In this document: positions 46,030 to 58,309 of the stretch, piece by piece
How the letters are laid out: each line of letters begins with the position of its first letter
Numbering within the stretch: the stretch's first letter is position 1
DNA from: Helicoverpa zea
Lineage: Eukaryota; Arthropoda; Insecta; Lepidoptera; Noctuidae
Direction: 5' to 3'
Assembly: GCF_022581195.2 (NCBI RefSeq)
Contig: NC_061463.1
Coordinates: 10,850,001-10,914,000 of the forward strand
Length of the DNA stretch: 64,000 nucleotides
Notes under the pieces: generated by a model
Databases searched by the model: none
What the model saw: the letters and a program-made list of their open reading frames with translations, nothing else
Told to the model about the DNA's origin: nothing
Made by a program: the position numbers and the translations under genes

Positions 46030-49000
46030 AATGATGGAGACAATTCGTAGGCATGTGTCGTATATAGCATATACTCGTGTCTAGAAGTCACAAAGCTTTT
46101 TTTTCAATGGTTTTGACTATGCTCTAATGGACATAAATTAAAGGAAGTTATTCCAAAACGTGATAAATGACGTCACATCTATCTACACTCAAATAACAAA
46201 GTAACAAAAACCGTTTAAATCTACAGTTACAATCGAATTCCAATTTTAAAACATGAAGCATTCGAAATTTTAAAAACTGAAGCCCCCGTGGTGGCCAGTG
46301 GCGCACGTTAATTCCATCGATCATTACTCCCGTTGCAATCCACCAATCATGAAAAATAAAAACACTGGCAACCCCACCTGCACCCCTGTTTGCCACCCCA
46401 CCCCCCCTCGTCTGCGTCCAGGGGATGTGATTTTTTCGAGCGTCACTCTCGATTAGTATGACTCCGGTTTACCTATATGTATTCGGGAAATCAATTGCAG
46501 CTATGTATCTAGTTGTGGTTTATTTTTGGGAGGTGATGTGGTGGTTGCTACCTACCATGTTATGTGTTCGAAGTTTTTACCAAAAGTATTTTGCATACAT
46601 AGTTTTTAGTGAACTGTAAGTAGAAGTGGTGTAATAAGGTTTGTATGAAACGGTGTTGATCCACTTATTCAATTTTCGATATGACTAATGTGTAGGCATC
46701 GTAGCACCTGGTGGCTGTACTGATATCAAATATAAACATTTTGAAATTCTAGGCTTCGTCAAAGTACTCTCTTACTGACTGACACTCGGTACTGAATTTT
46801 ACCCGTACATCTGCCATCTATCAAAAAACTCACATACGTATGTAATCAATGTATATAAAGCGAAATATCTGGTATGCCCGAATATTTGGACAATTAAAAA
46901 AACCTACAAAACAGAATCCAACTACGATGTATGTGTGTATATGGCAGCACACACACTCAGCTTGGCGTAGTGTGCGTGCTTGCAGGGCTGAGCTGAGCCC
47001 AGCCCGATCGCGGAGCTCCATGCAAAAATGTGCATTACACACCAGGAACAGTCGACCTCCAGCCCCGCCCTGAATCCTCACAAAATAAGGCAAGCGAGGG
47101 GGGCTCTGGCATGTTGTGTAGCTCTTTTTATGTTGGTCGATGTGCTAGGGGTAGTTAGATAACGGCATGCGGGCCCCTCCGATGTCATGTATCACGTATC
47201 CAGTTTTTAAAATTCGAACGATGCGCAATTGTTTTGGGTTTAGTTTTGAAATAGGAAACAGGACTGGCTCGCGAGCCCGGCACGCGAAATTAAAACGAAA
47301 CCTACTTGAAAATTATTCGTTTGTTCTTAATTCTTGTACACATTCCCTTGAATTAATTCCAGTCCTTGGGCAGAGAATAAAAGTCTAATAACAAAATTGT
47401 TTTGTTGCCAATGCACATTATGTCTAACAGAAAGCTTTTATCCATGAAATACAAATCCTGAACTTGTTAGATTCATTTGAAATATCCGTTTTAGTTTTAA
47501 TATAGCCGGCTAAAAGCTTTTTTACTAATGCCAAGCAAGGTAGAGTTTAACGAAGCCGTAATTATAATTCTCAAAAGAATTCCTCTTTTTCACTAATGAA
47601 ATACCTTTCACTAAAGTTTGATGAAAAGACTTAGTATTTATACGATTTTTTAATAAACCTAGCAATTACTTTAACCGTAGGTAAGGGTGTAAAGAGTTTC
47701 TCCGACATGGCATTAACTTTGAAGAGAAGGGAAAAGTTCAACTCAAATGACAGTCTTGAAATAAAACACAAACATCAACCCTAGAATGTCGTCACCCAAA
47801 TAACCTCTAATCGAAATAATTCCAAAGTCAGCGAAAACAGAAGAAAATCAACGATGTCGAAACAAAAGTTCTAAATTCAAAACAACGCAAGTTTTCACAG
47901 AAGTGGACTTTTACGAGGCCGCAAAGTTTTTTCTACACACACCGTCGGGGGGTTGAATGGAGGAAAAAAAACGGGAAAAACGCAAGAGAAACTGTGTTAT
48001 GAGGTAAGAAAGAGTGAGGCCAGGGGCACGTTCGCAATAAAAAGATGTCTGCGTAAGGTCGGCGTTGGAGACGGCGATTTTTTTGTCGCTTTTCGATAGA
48101 AAGAGAGGAAATTTCTACGATGCAACCGGCGAGGGCTTTTATTAAATCATTTTCTGGTCCAACGATTTTGTTGCATGCAAATATTACATTAATCTGATCC
48201 GAACTTTTTGCTGTTAAGTTTTATATTCTAACCTAGATCTGTTTTTGAGGACTTTACTTTTGAAGTTCCATTTTTGCACATATTAACCTTGCCAAAAACC
48301 TAAGTACCGTAATTCAGAAGAAGCGTCAGAGCAAACATTAGAACATGTAACAATCGCACAATGATTGTCTTTGTTTTAATGGCGGCTATTAACATGTGGT
48401 TCGGAGCTGACACTAACCGTTGTGTTCACGGTCAAATTATTTTATTCAGAAAAAGAACAGTTTGCAGTGTCTGCGGTTTGTGACCGTAACCAAGTAATGC
48501 ATCAAAATAGTGTAATCAATGGATTTGCAACTATTATGCGAATGGTAAGTGGTAACGGGCTGGCTGTTTCGGCAGGGTTGTTCCACTGAGTTTGGGAAAT
48601 TCTATGGTTTTCTTGGAAAGGAACAAAGAAGGTACAACTAACTTTAGTTCATAAAGAAAAGATAGCTTTGATCTAGTTACCAGTCTGCTGTCAAGAATTA
48701 CTTGACGTCCTTTTAAGTGTCTTATATAAAGTGCAAGCCGGAATTCGACAGCCCTGCATGCCAAATTGCAGTCTACTATTCGATTGATCGACTTAGTCCA
48801 ATTTGGCACGTAAGAAAAAAGCAGTCTGGACTTGTTATCTTATGATTAACAGAGCGCTAATTGTAAGTTAGTGAAAGGTGCGGAGAAAGGTGTACAAACT
48901 CTTTTTATTCCATCTAACGAAAATAGATTTGGACAGTGTCGTAGACACTTTCGTTCGACGGAAAATAGACGAGATACAATCTGAGCTAATTATTATCTGT

Positions 49001-49300
49001 TTGTTACGCTGGATGAGTTTTCAAGAGCGGTTGATTGTCTTCGAGGAGCAATTAGTAATTAATTCAATGAGGAAGCATAATTATATTCTCAGCATGAGTC
49101 ATACATACCGCAACATAGATACTTTAGAAACCACCCCGTATTGTTCTGTCTAGCCAGGAAGAAGTTCGCGTAGCATTTTATACGTAAGCACAACTTTCGT
49201 GTGTTTGCGAATTTCAGTATTTCTAGTTGTTTACGTTAAGAATTGTCGCGTTGTTAGCTTTTAAGCACTTGAGTATTGGTGCGCTTACAAACTTGGGCAT
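46030..49300. other. Non-coding, no gene seen
   Basis: AT-rich with a C-rich run near 46385-46410 and a GC-richer patch at 46940-47060. Short frames on both strands lack domain or splice support. Confidence 0.35.
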
Positions 49301-49309
49301 GTATTGACT

Positions 49310-49625
49310 TATGATCGGGGCAAAGCCCTAAAACAAGCATTATCGCGCGACGCACACAAGTGCAGCGAGTACGCGCCCCACCACCGACGCGATTCGGCGT
49401 TTTTATATTTTTGCACGTTCAAAAAAACGCGCGCGGCAGACAAAGATGGAGTGATGACGAGCCCCGCGCAACAATGGCGCGCGAGCGGGACGGACTCACC
49501 TCTGTCATTGCGAATGCGAAATAAAAATGTGCAAAGCGTTCCTTTTTTAAATGTGATGCTTTTTTTACGTTAGTCTGCGTTAGCAATTAGTGTTGTGCGG
49601 TTGTCGCGCACCGAGCGTTAGGAAT
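49310..49625 (-). promoter_or_regulatory. CpG-rich block with a strong minus-strand splice donor
   Basis: High CpG from 49340 to 49500. On the minus strand CAATGACAGAG is followed by GTGAGT at about 49499-49494, a strong donor, with a possible short coding start M-T-E in phase 0 just before it. This would suit a first exon of a minus-strand gene, and the next minus-strand coding exon to the left is the zinc-finger pair. The phase does not join directly to those exons, so at least one more exon would be needed. Confidence 0.35.
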
Positions 49626-50147
49626 CTATGCAAATGATATGCTCTCGGAGCCCGGCGATGCCTCCAAAAGCTTTTAACGCTCATTCAATGACATTATCGG
49701 ATGAGCCGCAAATAGAGATCACGGAAGCGATGCCATTCAGTCTACCTACAAGGTCGTCTGTTCCGCGGCTTTATAGAATTAAACAGAGCCCACAATGGCG
49801 AGTACACTGCTAGGTACATAAGGACGTCTGCTCTCGTTTTCTTGTTGAACCCTCTACTCATTTTACCGCAATCCTTTTAAGAGCACAAGTTATGGCGATT
49901 TCTTGTAGAGAATTTGAACAAAAGGCTGATGATAGAATGTTTTAAAATTGTTTTCCGTTACCGCTTTAACGTCTCGAAAATGTTGCAGAGCATTTTTGAT
50001 ATTCCTAGCGTCTACAAATTGTTTTCGCTTCGAAAGTAGAGAAGGAGTGCGAATTTAATTTGTCTTTATCTAAAGAGGATCAGGAACCTGTTATTGTATA
50101 GGATTATTTGCATTGAGGGAGCGTGGAGTATTGCGTAAGCCCTCCAG

Positions 50148-50450
50148 GTGCATCCGACTAATCAAAGGCAGGGACGTCGCCACCGAGAATGTCGCTGTGA
50201 GCAAATTTTAATGCGAATGGAAAAAATGCTGGCAACCCAATGCAGCGCGCGCGTGTGTGCGTGGCGCTCACACACACAGCGGCGCGCCATGTCGGTGCAT
50301 GCTTTACGCGCGGAAAAAAGTGCTGCGTTATTGATTTTTCTGTACAGCCACGGGGGGTTAGGGGGAAATGTGGGGGGTGGACGCCCGCGGCCTGAAAAAC
50401 CGTCTGCTGAAAAAAACCGAGACGAAAAGGCACCCCTCCCTTTTTAATTG
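50148..50450. promoter_or_regulatory. CpG-rich block, possible regulatory region
   Basis: Includes GCGCGCGCGTGTGTGCG, GGCGCGCCATG and a G-run (about 50350-50385). Frames are open on both strands but compositional. Regulatory role inferred only from base composition. Confidence 0.25.
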
Positions 50451-52455
50451 GTAACGTAGTGTCAATAGGGCTAATCCTGGGACGGTAATAGCCTGCTTTT
50501 GTCTCGCGAATGCATTTTTCAGTGTTGCCATGCGACGGTAGCACTCGTGGCTGTGAGGGATCTCAAGTTTAGATATTGTGAGGATGTCTGAGCTGACATG
50601 AATTTTTCATACTCTTGATTTTTGTTTCAAGTTGGTGCTACGAAGTTGATTAAACAAGTCTTTCCAACTTAAGGGGTCTGCCACTACCGGAATATCATAT
50701 TAAAAATATAACATTGAAGTGCAAACTGACCTATTCACCATTTTCTCAGTTCCTATCATCTCAAAAGTAGTCTCAATCGACCTGAACGCGTAGGTTCGGC
50801 ATTCGAATCCGCGGTCGTAAATGGGATCCGCGGCCTGTCTTTAGACATTTCTCCTCGCAGACCGACTAGGATAAAGCTACGTTTATTCACAATTATATCG
50901 CTAAACAGTGGAATTAACAAACAGAACCTCTTACTTGGAAATTAAGGTAGTAACACAATTATCTGTTTTCCTTATCCTCATGAGATTCGAAGTCGTTTCG
51001 AAGAAAGGTGCTGGCATCACACTTGAAATATGTCTGATTTTATTTCAGATAAGTATTATAAGCATTTTGAAAAGGGTAAGTTATAATAACAATTAGCTTG
51101 CAATTGATAAGACGAAGTGAACGTCCTGTTATTGTCTTTGAAAGCAGTTTTATAGAGCATGAAAACTTTTTCACTGAAAATGTTGTTCTTATTTGCATCA
51201 TGCATCGGAAGCTCATAGAATTTAGAGCGGTTTTTAGTGCTTTCAACATTAAAATAACCATAAGGTTACAGTGGCTTTCTGTAATTGAAATATGTGCCAG
51301 AACCCAACATTCTTCTTCTATATATCACCCATTCACAAAACAAAAAACTTATTTTGTTTCCCCAACAAAATTGTATGCTAACCAACATTAAAAGAAAAGC
51401 AAAACCCAACTTATTATCTTAATTCCTAAATGATAGAGTCACAGTGCACCCTTCAACACATCCCGTGGCCGCAGACGTATGTAATTAGTGGCCGGAAGTG
51501 CGTAGTGACGTCATGTCCGCTCAATTGAACCACTTGCGAACCAGAGGTCAGGGTTCTGGGTACAGTGTCAATGTTGGCCAGTAGATGGTGGTGGAATAGA
51601 AATTAAGGTATAAGGATAAAAGGAAATAATAATGAGTACTTAATGGTATAATTCCAATCAGGCCCAAAATTTTGAACTAGATATTGTTTACATGAAGTGT
51701 CGAAAAAAAATTAAGTGCATGGATGTAACCCACCCTTACCTACTTTTTCTCCAAATAAATTGAGCTTATCTTTTATAACAAGAAGTCTGTGACTTAACGA
51801 ACCACATTACGAACATATTTCTTGTTTACGAACCAAGTCGAAGGCAAAAGCTAGTAAGAAAGTAAAATCCCGGGAAGGGACTACTGATTGAAACAAATAA
51901 CTGATACAAAATACAAACGTTAATACCCTGTAATTAATTTAATGCTTTGATTAGGCTCACTTCAGATTGTCGCGCGATGATCATTTTTACGCACGTAAGA
52001 TTAAATTCTCCGCAGACCGGTTAAACCCGATTTTGCGGAAAACCGTGCGTTTTTAAACCGGCACGTGCTAAGTTCCGAGCTTTATTTTATTTTTTAACCG
52101 ACCTCCCAAAAGGGAGAAGGTCCTCAATTGCGAATGTTTGTATGTTTTGGCTTTCATAATTATAAGCAGAGTAATAAATTATCTAAATTATTGAAATTAC
52201 TTTGTGACATTTAACACAAAGGTCTTTTTTACAAAGCTCTTTGATTTTTTATCGTTTTTTCATGTAGCCGTTGGCACGTTTAGACTAACATGTATCACTA
52301 GCAGATATTTTAAAAAAGAACAATTATGATACTGTTGCTATAAGCTTATAATACGATTGACTATACCTTATTCTAATTCTATCCCTACCAATAATTGTTT
52401 ATAATCAATGTGCACTTATAACGGATATCATATAACTTTATTAAAAGAAAAGTAT
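50450..52455. other. Non-coding, possible retroposon tail near 52090
   Basis: AT-rich. AACCGACCTCCCAAAAGGGAG at 52098-52118 resembles the 3' end of common moth LINE tails. Nothing else recognised. Confidence 0.35.
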
Positions 52456-52460
52456 AGGTT

Positions 52461-52545
52461 TTTAATCTGTGGAGATCAAAGGGGGAGGCTTATGTTCAGC
52501 AGTGGACGTCCTATGGCTGAGATGATGATGATGATGATAGATTTT
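52461..52545 (+). repeat. Retroposon 3' end with (GAT)n tail
   Basis: GGGAGGCTTATGTTCAGCAGTGGACGTCC followed by GGCTGA and (GATGAT)n. This is a frequent 3'-end structure in moth retroposons. Confidence 0.6.
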
Positions 52546-52964
52546 TAATTGATATCCTTAAGGTAAGTTTTCGTAAAAAGAACGTATCCTCATTCCATAC
52601 CCAACTTGCAACTTGTAAGTAAATTCTGGTAGAAAGCCTCACGAAAACTCTGCTGAAATCAGATTTTGATAGACCGACTACTGAAATGTCACTCAATTTT
52701 AAATGGTTGCTCAAACAGCATTGAAACGTTCGAGTTTTCAGGGACAAAATACATTAAGTAGCTCAGATATAGGGCATATGCTTACAATCTAAGGAGCTAC
52801 ATATCTGGCTACCCTGTAAAGTGCATCGGGTGCATCGCCCGTGACCGTGGTTACGCAACCCACTTGACTTCAATTCGCGACAGACAGACAAGTTCAATGT
52901 ATTGCAATTACTGACTGACCGGTAATGTACTTGTTTGTTTTAGTTAGTAATGTAATGTTGGTAC

Positions 52965-53190
52965 AGTGGATGGGTAAGGACTGCAATGGGCAAGATTGGG
53001 ATAGTATGTGGCCATTAAAGGGCTTATCCACTGCTGAATGTAGGCCGTTCGGCAGTGTTGGTCGAAGATATAGTTGTTTTCTTGCCGTAGCAATTGTAGG
53101 TAAGAGCGTAAGTCATAACATGATTTGGGGGTTTGATTCCTCATCATCCTTTTCCCAACTATGTTGGGGTCGGTTTCCAGTCTAACCAGT
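52965..53190 (-). repeat. Two retroposon fragments, minus orientation
   Basis: 52965-53046 reads in reverse GGCCTACATTCAGCAGTGGAT and is related to the 52.5-kb copy. 53142-53190 is a short 3' piece of the SINE family at 36220-36572 (CCCAACTATGTTGGGGTCGG). Confidence 0.65.
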
Positions 53191-53194
53191 CCAT

Positions 53195-56100
53195 TCCTAT
53201 GTGGGGAAAATTCAGTCAAAGTTCAATTATTTATCTAACTAACTTTTACGTTACAAGACAAGACTTATGGCTCAAAGTTTTCTATTCAATCCAACCATCC
53301 TTAAAATTCATTACACTAATAAAATAATTAAACAAATAACTTTAACCACGATTATCCCAAAAATACCAAACTACACCATAAAACCGAACTATCCCATATT
53401 TATTAACCCCTGCTTCGACCCCCATAAGACAAAGCTATACCATGACAACTAGACGTAGACGAATCATGTTAAAATTCGACACATATCATAAATAACGTTT
53501 AACGACTACAATAAACCTAACGATATCAAATCACACAGCTACCGCGAACTTCCAAGCTGTAAAATTTCAAGATGGCGGCTTACTGTTGGCGGGAAACTGG
53601 GCTGAAGCGGGATTTTTTAAGTGAGAGTGAGTAGAAATAATGTTTGAAGGATTTGTACAAATAGAATTAGTTCTTGGAATATCAGTTATTGTAATGAATA
53701 TAAAAAATAATACTATGTCAGTTTTGTTACTAAAGCTTGATTTGCTCCTATTAGACGGTCGAAGATAATAATAAAAAAACATTTATACGGAAAAAAATAT
53801 TAGCGAATCCTGATTAACGACTATTAAGTAATTCTTAACCATTTGTATTTTAACTAAAGCAGTAGCAAGTAAAACGATAATCCTACAAAGAGTTAAAGGG
53901 AATCAAGACGATTTAACCCTCAAAACAAGCCAGCTAGCTATCCTATTTTAAACCTTATTTCATCAGGCATATAGTTCCAAATACAAAACCTTGCATAATT
54001 CCCAAATCGCTGCCACTAGCACCTCACAGTCTTCAAGTCTAGCATTTCACGCGACATCACGTGACATAGACAAGATAAATAATAACTCAAACTCCGTGCA
54101 GTATTTATTACTTATGTGCTATTGCTTTATTTCTTATAGCACGTCACTAACTCTCGTGTTGTATTTACGGTGTTCAACTTTTGTTTATGGCTGTGAGTCA
54201 TGGTTTGTCTATGGACTCTATGGTTCTGGGGTTTATGGGAATGGTGAAGGTTTTATTAAGTTTAAGTCTGAATAGACACGGGCTATTATAACTTTGATAG
54301 CCCTGGCCTTATTATTGAGTGGTTCCTGATATTTCTTCTAACGGTTTAGTATTTATTTACCTTTGTCCATACAAAAGTTTCATGTGCACAAAAGTATCTA
54401 TTATAGCTATCTAACAATTTTCCTTATTATAACTCGAATCTTCATTCATAATTTTACACGATACAATAACTTTTGTCTTACCACAGAGTTGTGTACCTTT
54501 AGACATGAGTTCACAATTGCTCCAAAACCGTTTTATCACAGAACCGTGAAGGCTTAGACATGCTTCATTTCCAATTTCTTTGTTAAAAATGTTATGCATC
54601 ATATCAATTTAATTACAAATTAAGCTGTGTGCAAAGAATTATATATGTAAGATTAGTTTTAGGTGTTTATTTACGTAAATATGGGTAAATTTTGTTAATT
54701 GTTAAATACACTTGTGAGACTGAAGTGTGCAAATATATGAATTTATGTTAGTATTTCTCAAAATTTAACAGTAGTCCAATTAATAAGATCACGTTGGTTC
54801 ATGTTAAATGGAGTACGAGTGTACGACTAGGGCGTGTGAGCGAATGATATCGGGGTAACAAACAAAGGGTGTCTAGGGCTAGATCACCCCTTGTGGGGTA
54901 TTGTTATGTCATTATTTGTTACCGCAGATTTTCATGTTGGAGTTAATCTGTGGCCATCTTTTGAGTTTGAAATTCTGGTGTTTTAGCTTTTTTGAGTGCA
55001 TTGAGCAGTCTTTAGTGGGCAGTTATGGTAACTGGTATAGGAGAAGTTCAAAATAAAATGCAATAAAAGATCAAATTTGCCTCCATTCTGGCAAATAATG
55101 GACTTCAACTATCGGTTAGACTTAGAAAATGCGCCAAATTGATAAACTTTTTGTTATTTTTAGGTTCATAAACAGGGTGGGTCAAAAACTTACAAATGCA
55201 ACCTACGCGTAAATGACTGTCACACCTATCTACTTTATGATATTTTGTCTGTCTCCATAATTAATATATGCAAAACGTGATTCTCATATTTTCTATGTTA
55301 ACATATGCAAATTCTATCAAAATCTAATAGGAAACCCGCACCGTAAAATCAGTGTAACCGATCTTGAAAATCCGTTTCGCCAATAGAGGTGTGACTTAAC
55401 AAACAGAGGGTTATCTAGGAGGGTGCGTCTATTCAATATTGTTCAAGTTCAACATATGTTGGACTTGTTATACGGCTGTTGAACAATGTTGATGTCGGAT
55501 TGCTGTTGGACCTTAATTGGATGGTTAATGCTTGATTATGGAGGCGGGAAGTTAATTTTTACAATTATTTTTTGTTCTATAGTGTCAGTTGTCATTGAAA
55601 GTTGTTTTAGAGCAATAAATTGATGTAGCAGAAGTAATTTTCTATACATAAATAAGCCAAAAAAATACCAGTTTTAAAATAGTTTATTTACTTATGCAAT
55701 CACTATGAAAAAATCTATTAAATAGAACATATGTATGTAAACTTAAAAGGTATAGGTTTCTAAAATCCAAAAAATTAAACTTCACTCGCTCAACACTCAA
55801 GCGCAAAGATCCCTTCCCCAAATAAAGGGTGCAACACACTGGTGCTAAATAATAAAATCGTTGCGTAGTGACCCAGGACTCAAGGTCGCCGGTTCAAGGT
55901 TAGGGGCGCGACCCTTACGCAATCGCCCTAACAGGTGGATGGTAAGAAAATTTCGACGATACCGGTATTTACTTGCTAACTTTTGACGAAAAAGTTTTTC
56001 TAAGTTATGTTGGGTGTGGAAATGGGACGTTTAATGGGAATTCTGATGCAAGATTTTTATGAAAAGAAAAATTAGAAGTCTTGTGGTGTGAATTTGACGG

Positions 56101-56805
56101 TAATTCCCAAAGTTAAATAATTAGAAAGTTTTAGTTCCAAATAAATATTTATTTAGCAATAGTTTTCAATGTTATTCGGTATTTGTTAAAAGTTTTGAGC
56201 TGAAAACTGTTAAACATTAAACGAAAGAAAAATTGTAACAGAAATGTATGCAATTTGCATAATTAAATAATAAGGAAAACCGAGGTGAAAGAAGTGATGA
56301 ACAAATCCAGTAAAAGTAAAATATGCGGAATTGTTGATACTTTAATTACATGTAGGATAAACAGACAAAAAAGTTAACTGCAGTTAAGATGAACTCCAAA
56401 GATCTTAATCAGACCTTTTTTTACAGAAATGCATGCTTAACAGTCTACTGCAACGTTATAATTATAACATTGAACATTTACATTGATCATTTATCTTACA
56501 TCTTCACACTTTTGAGACAGGTTAAAATAACCAAAAAAGTGTGTATTTCTAAGTTTTAAATATGAAAGTATCTATTTTCTTTCCTATGTCGTTTTTTTTT
56601 ATTTTAGTCTAAGTAAGTTAGTTAATGTTTATAATTAAGAACGAATACAGATTATCTTCCAGATACATACAAAATTTCACTTAAGAGTAATATACAAGTA
56701 GGTTCCTAATAAAAAAATCCCAACTAATCTAAGTACATGTTATCAAATTAATAAGTACAAATGAAAAGCGAGGTGAATGTAACGGTCTGTTCCTATGTTT
56801 ATAAA
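53195..56805. other. Non-coding, no gene seen
   Basis: AT-rich. A CAAGATGGCGGC motif lies near 53569-53580. A C-run-poor, AT-only stretch at 53280-53460 opens frames on the plus strand by composition. No repeats recognised with confidence. Confidence 0.35.
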
Positions 56806-56809
56806 CAAA

Positions 56810-56940
56810 AGCCGCTCGAGTGCGCGATAACACGCGTTTAGTCGCGATAAGGGCGCAATTACTCGTTAAATTGGGCACGCGGTGACGCGTCACGTGTTTG
56901 CGCGTCTTGTGGCTAGTGTGTGAGAGCCTTAATGATTACT
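56810..56940. promoter_or_regulatory. CpG-rich block with palindromic bZIP-like and E-box sites
   Basis: Contains the perfect palindrome TGACGCGTCA (56883-56892) overlapping CACGTG (56891-56896), two CGCGATAA motifs and a GATAAGG. The cluster stands out in AT-rich surroundings. Candidate enhancer or promoter; the target is unknown. Confidence 0.35.
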
Positions 56941-57677
56941 GTTGATTATTGTTGAAGGTAAGATGTTAAATAAATGTTGTGGTAGTCCTAATGTGGTTTG
57001 AAGTAATTTGTATATTTGAAGTTATGGAGTTTGGCTAGACAATGAGGGTGTAACATAGCTAATCTTCAGACTACTTGCAATTTTGTACACCTCTTTTGGG
57101 ATGCGGAAATCATCACAAAGACTGTTGGTGCAGTGGAATAAAGTGTTAGACTTCTCTTAGTTCCTACTGGAGCCCTGCATATATAGGGCCGGCGTTATCT
57201 CTTTAGTACCATCCTGCAGCCCCAGCAAGATTCTTTTAAAAACCCACTCCAATTTTTTTTTAAAGTGGATCATCTGCAATTATTATAGACTACCGGATCA
57301 ACTATAATTACTTCACGAATTCTTCAACTAATTATCTTCTTCAAGTAAAATTACTACCAGTAATAAATTAAAGTTTGCCACCGGAAGTACCTCTCACAAT
57401 CTACTTCTAATGATCGAATACCAGATTAACGACATTGTAAACAAATTGAAGCACGCGACTTGGTATCGCATGCCCGGACGTATGCTAATCAGCGCAGGAG
57501 TTTGTAAACTTGACTGGCGTGACTGCCCACGTGACACGATGACTTTTTTTTTATTTTGAAAAGAGGTTTTTCGTGATATTTTGACGTTTTGATTTTACAA
57601 AGAAGCTTATTGGTACGACTGGAGATACATCTAATTTTGGTGCATCAGAGATTGCTAGATGATCAAGAATGAACTAT

Positions 57678-57858
57678 CCCCCTTACTTATAAAATCTCTA
57701 ATCACCTTCTAAGCAACATTTTAACTAATCACTACTTAAAGTCTTAAGTAGTGATTAAATGTTAGTTAAGACATGCTTAAGCAACGTTTATAAGTAAGAA
57801 TTTTCTTAAAAAGCCCTTAAGTATTACTTATATTTAATTCACGTTTATAAGTAAGGGG
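57678..57858. mobile_element. MITE-like inverted-repeat element, about 181 bp
   Basis: Perfect 15-bp terminal inverted repeats CCCCTTACTTATAAA (left, 57679-57693) and TTTATAAGTAAGGGG (right, 57844-57858). Inside is a second hairpin AATCACTACTTAA / TTAAGTAGTGATT and another TTTATAAGTAAG copy. The target duplication is not clear (possibly TA or TAT). No coding sequence. Confidence 0.75.
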
Positions 57859-58199
57859 TTATATGTTTAGATTATTGTAGGTACTAGACTACGGAGGGCT
57901 AATGAGGGTAACTATCATTGCTGAAACGACACTGACATTCATAGATTCGTAACTTATATGTATTTGCCATAATTAATCTAACTTAGTCGTTACATGAAAC
58001 TAAATAGAAGTAAACCACATCCCCTCATTGTAGTCTGGTATTAATTAAAAGGTTTGTCCGATCATAGAAACCATTAAATCCAAATCCAAAGCGAAAACTG
58101 CTAGACCTAAGGATACAGTGAGCTCGTTCTGCGTGAATCGGATTGTCAATAATCAACAAAATGTAACTAAAATATCAAGACGACCAACACCTTAGTCTG

Positions 58200-58305
58200 C
58201 CCGTGATCATGGATGCTGTAAGGCATCCGGAACGCCGGATATAATATTAATGTAACCGCGATAAAATCCGTAAAAGTAGTTTTATTTAAATGTCTAATAT
58301 TCGCG
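58200..58305 (+). repeat. Dispersed repeat, partner of 25942-26062
   Basis: Shares CATGGATGCTGTAA, a CCGGAACGCCGGAT-type segment and CGCGATAAAATCCGTAAAAG with the inverted copy at 26 kb. Confidence 0.7.
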
Positions 58306-58309
58306 TAAG

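Noticed and set aside
50780..50830. tRNA or SINE head with B-box-like sequence
   Set aside because: ATTCGAATCC resembles a B box, but no A box, body or tail could be followed.
55855..55950. SINE head with GGTTCAAGGTT
   Set aside because: The B-box match is poor and no body or tail was recognised.
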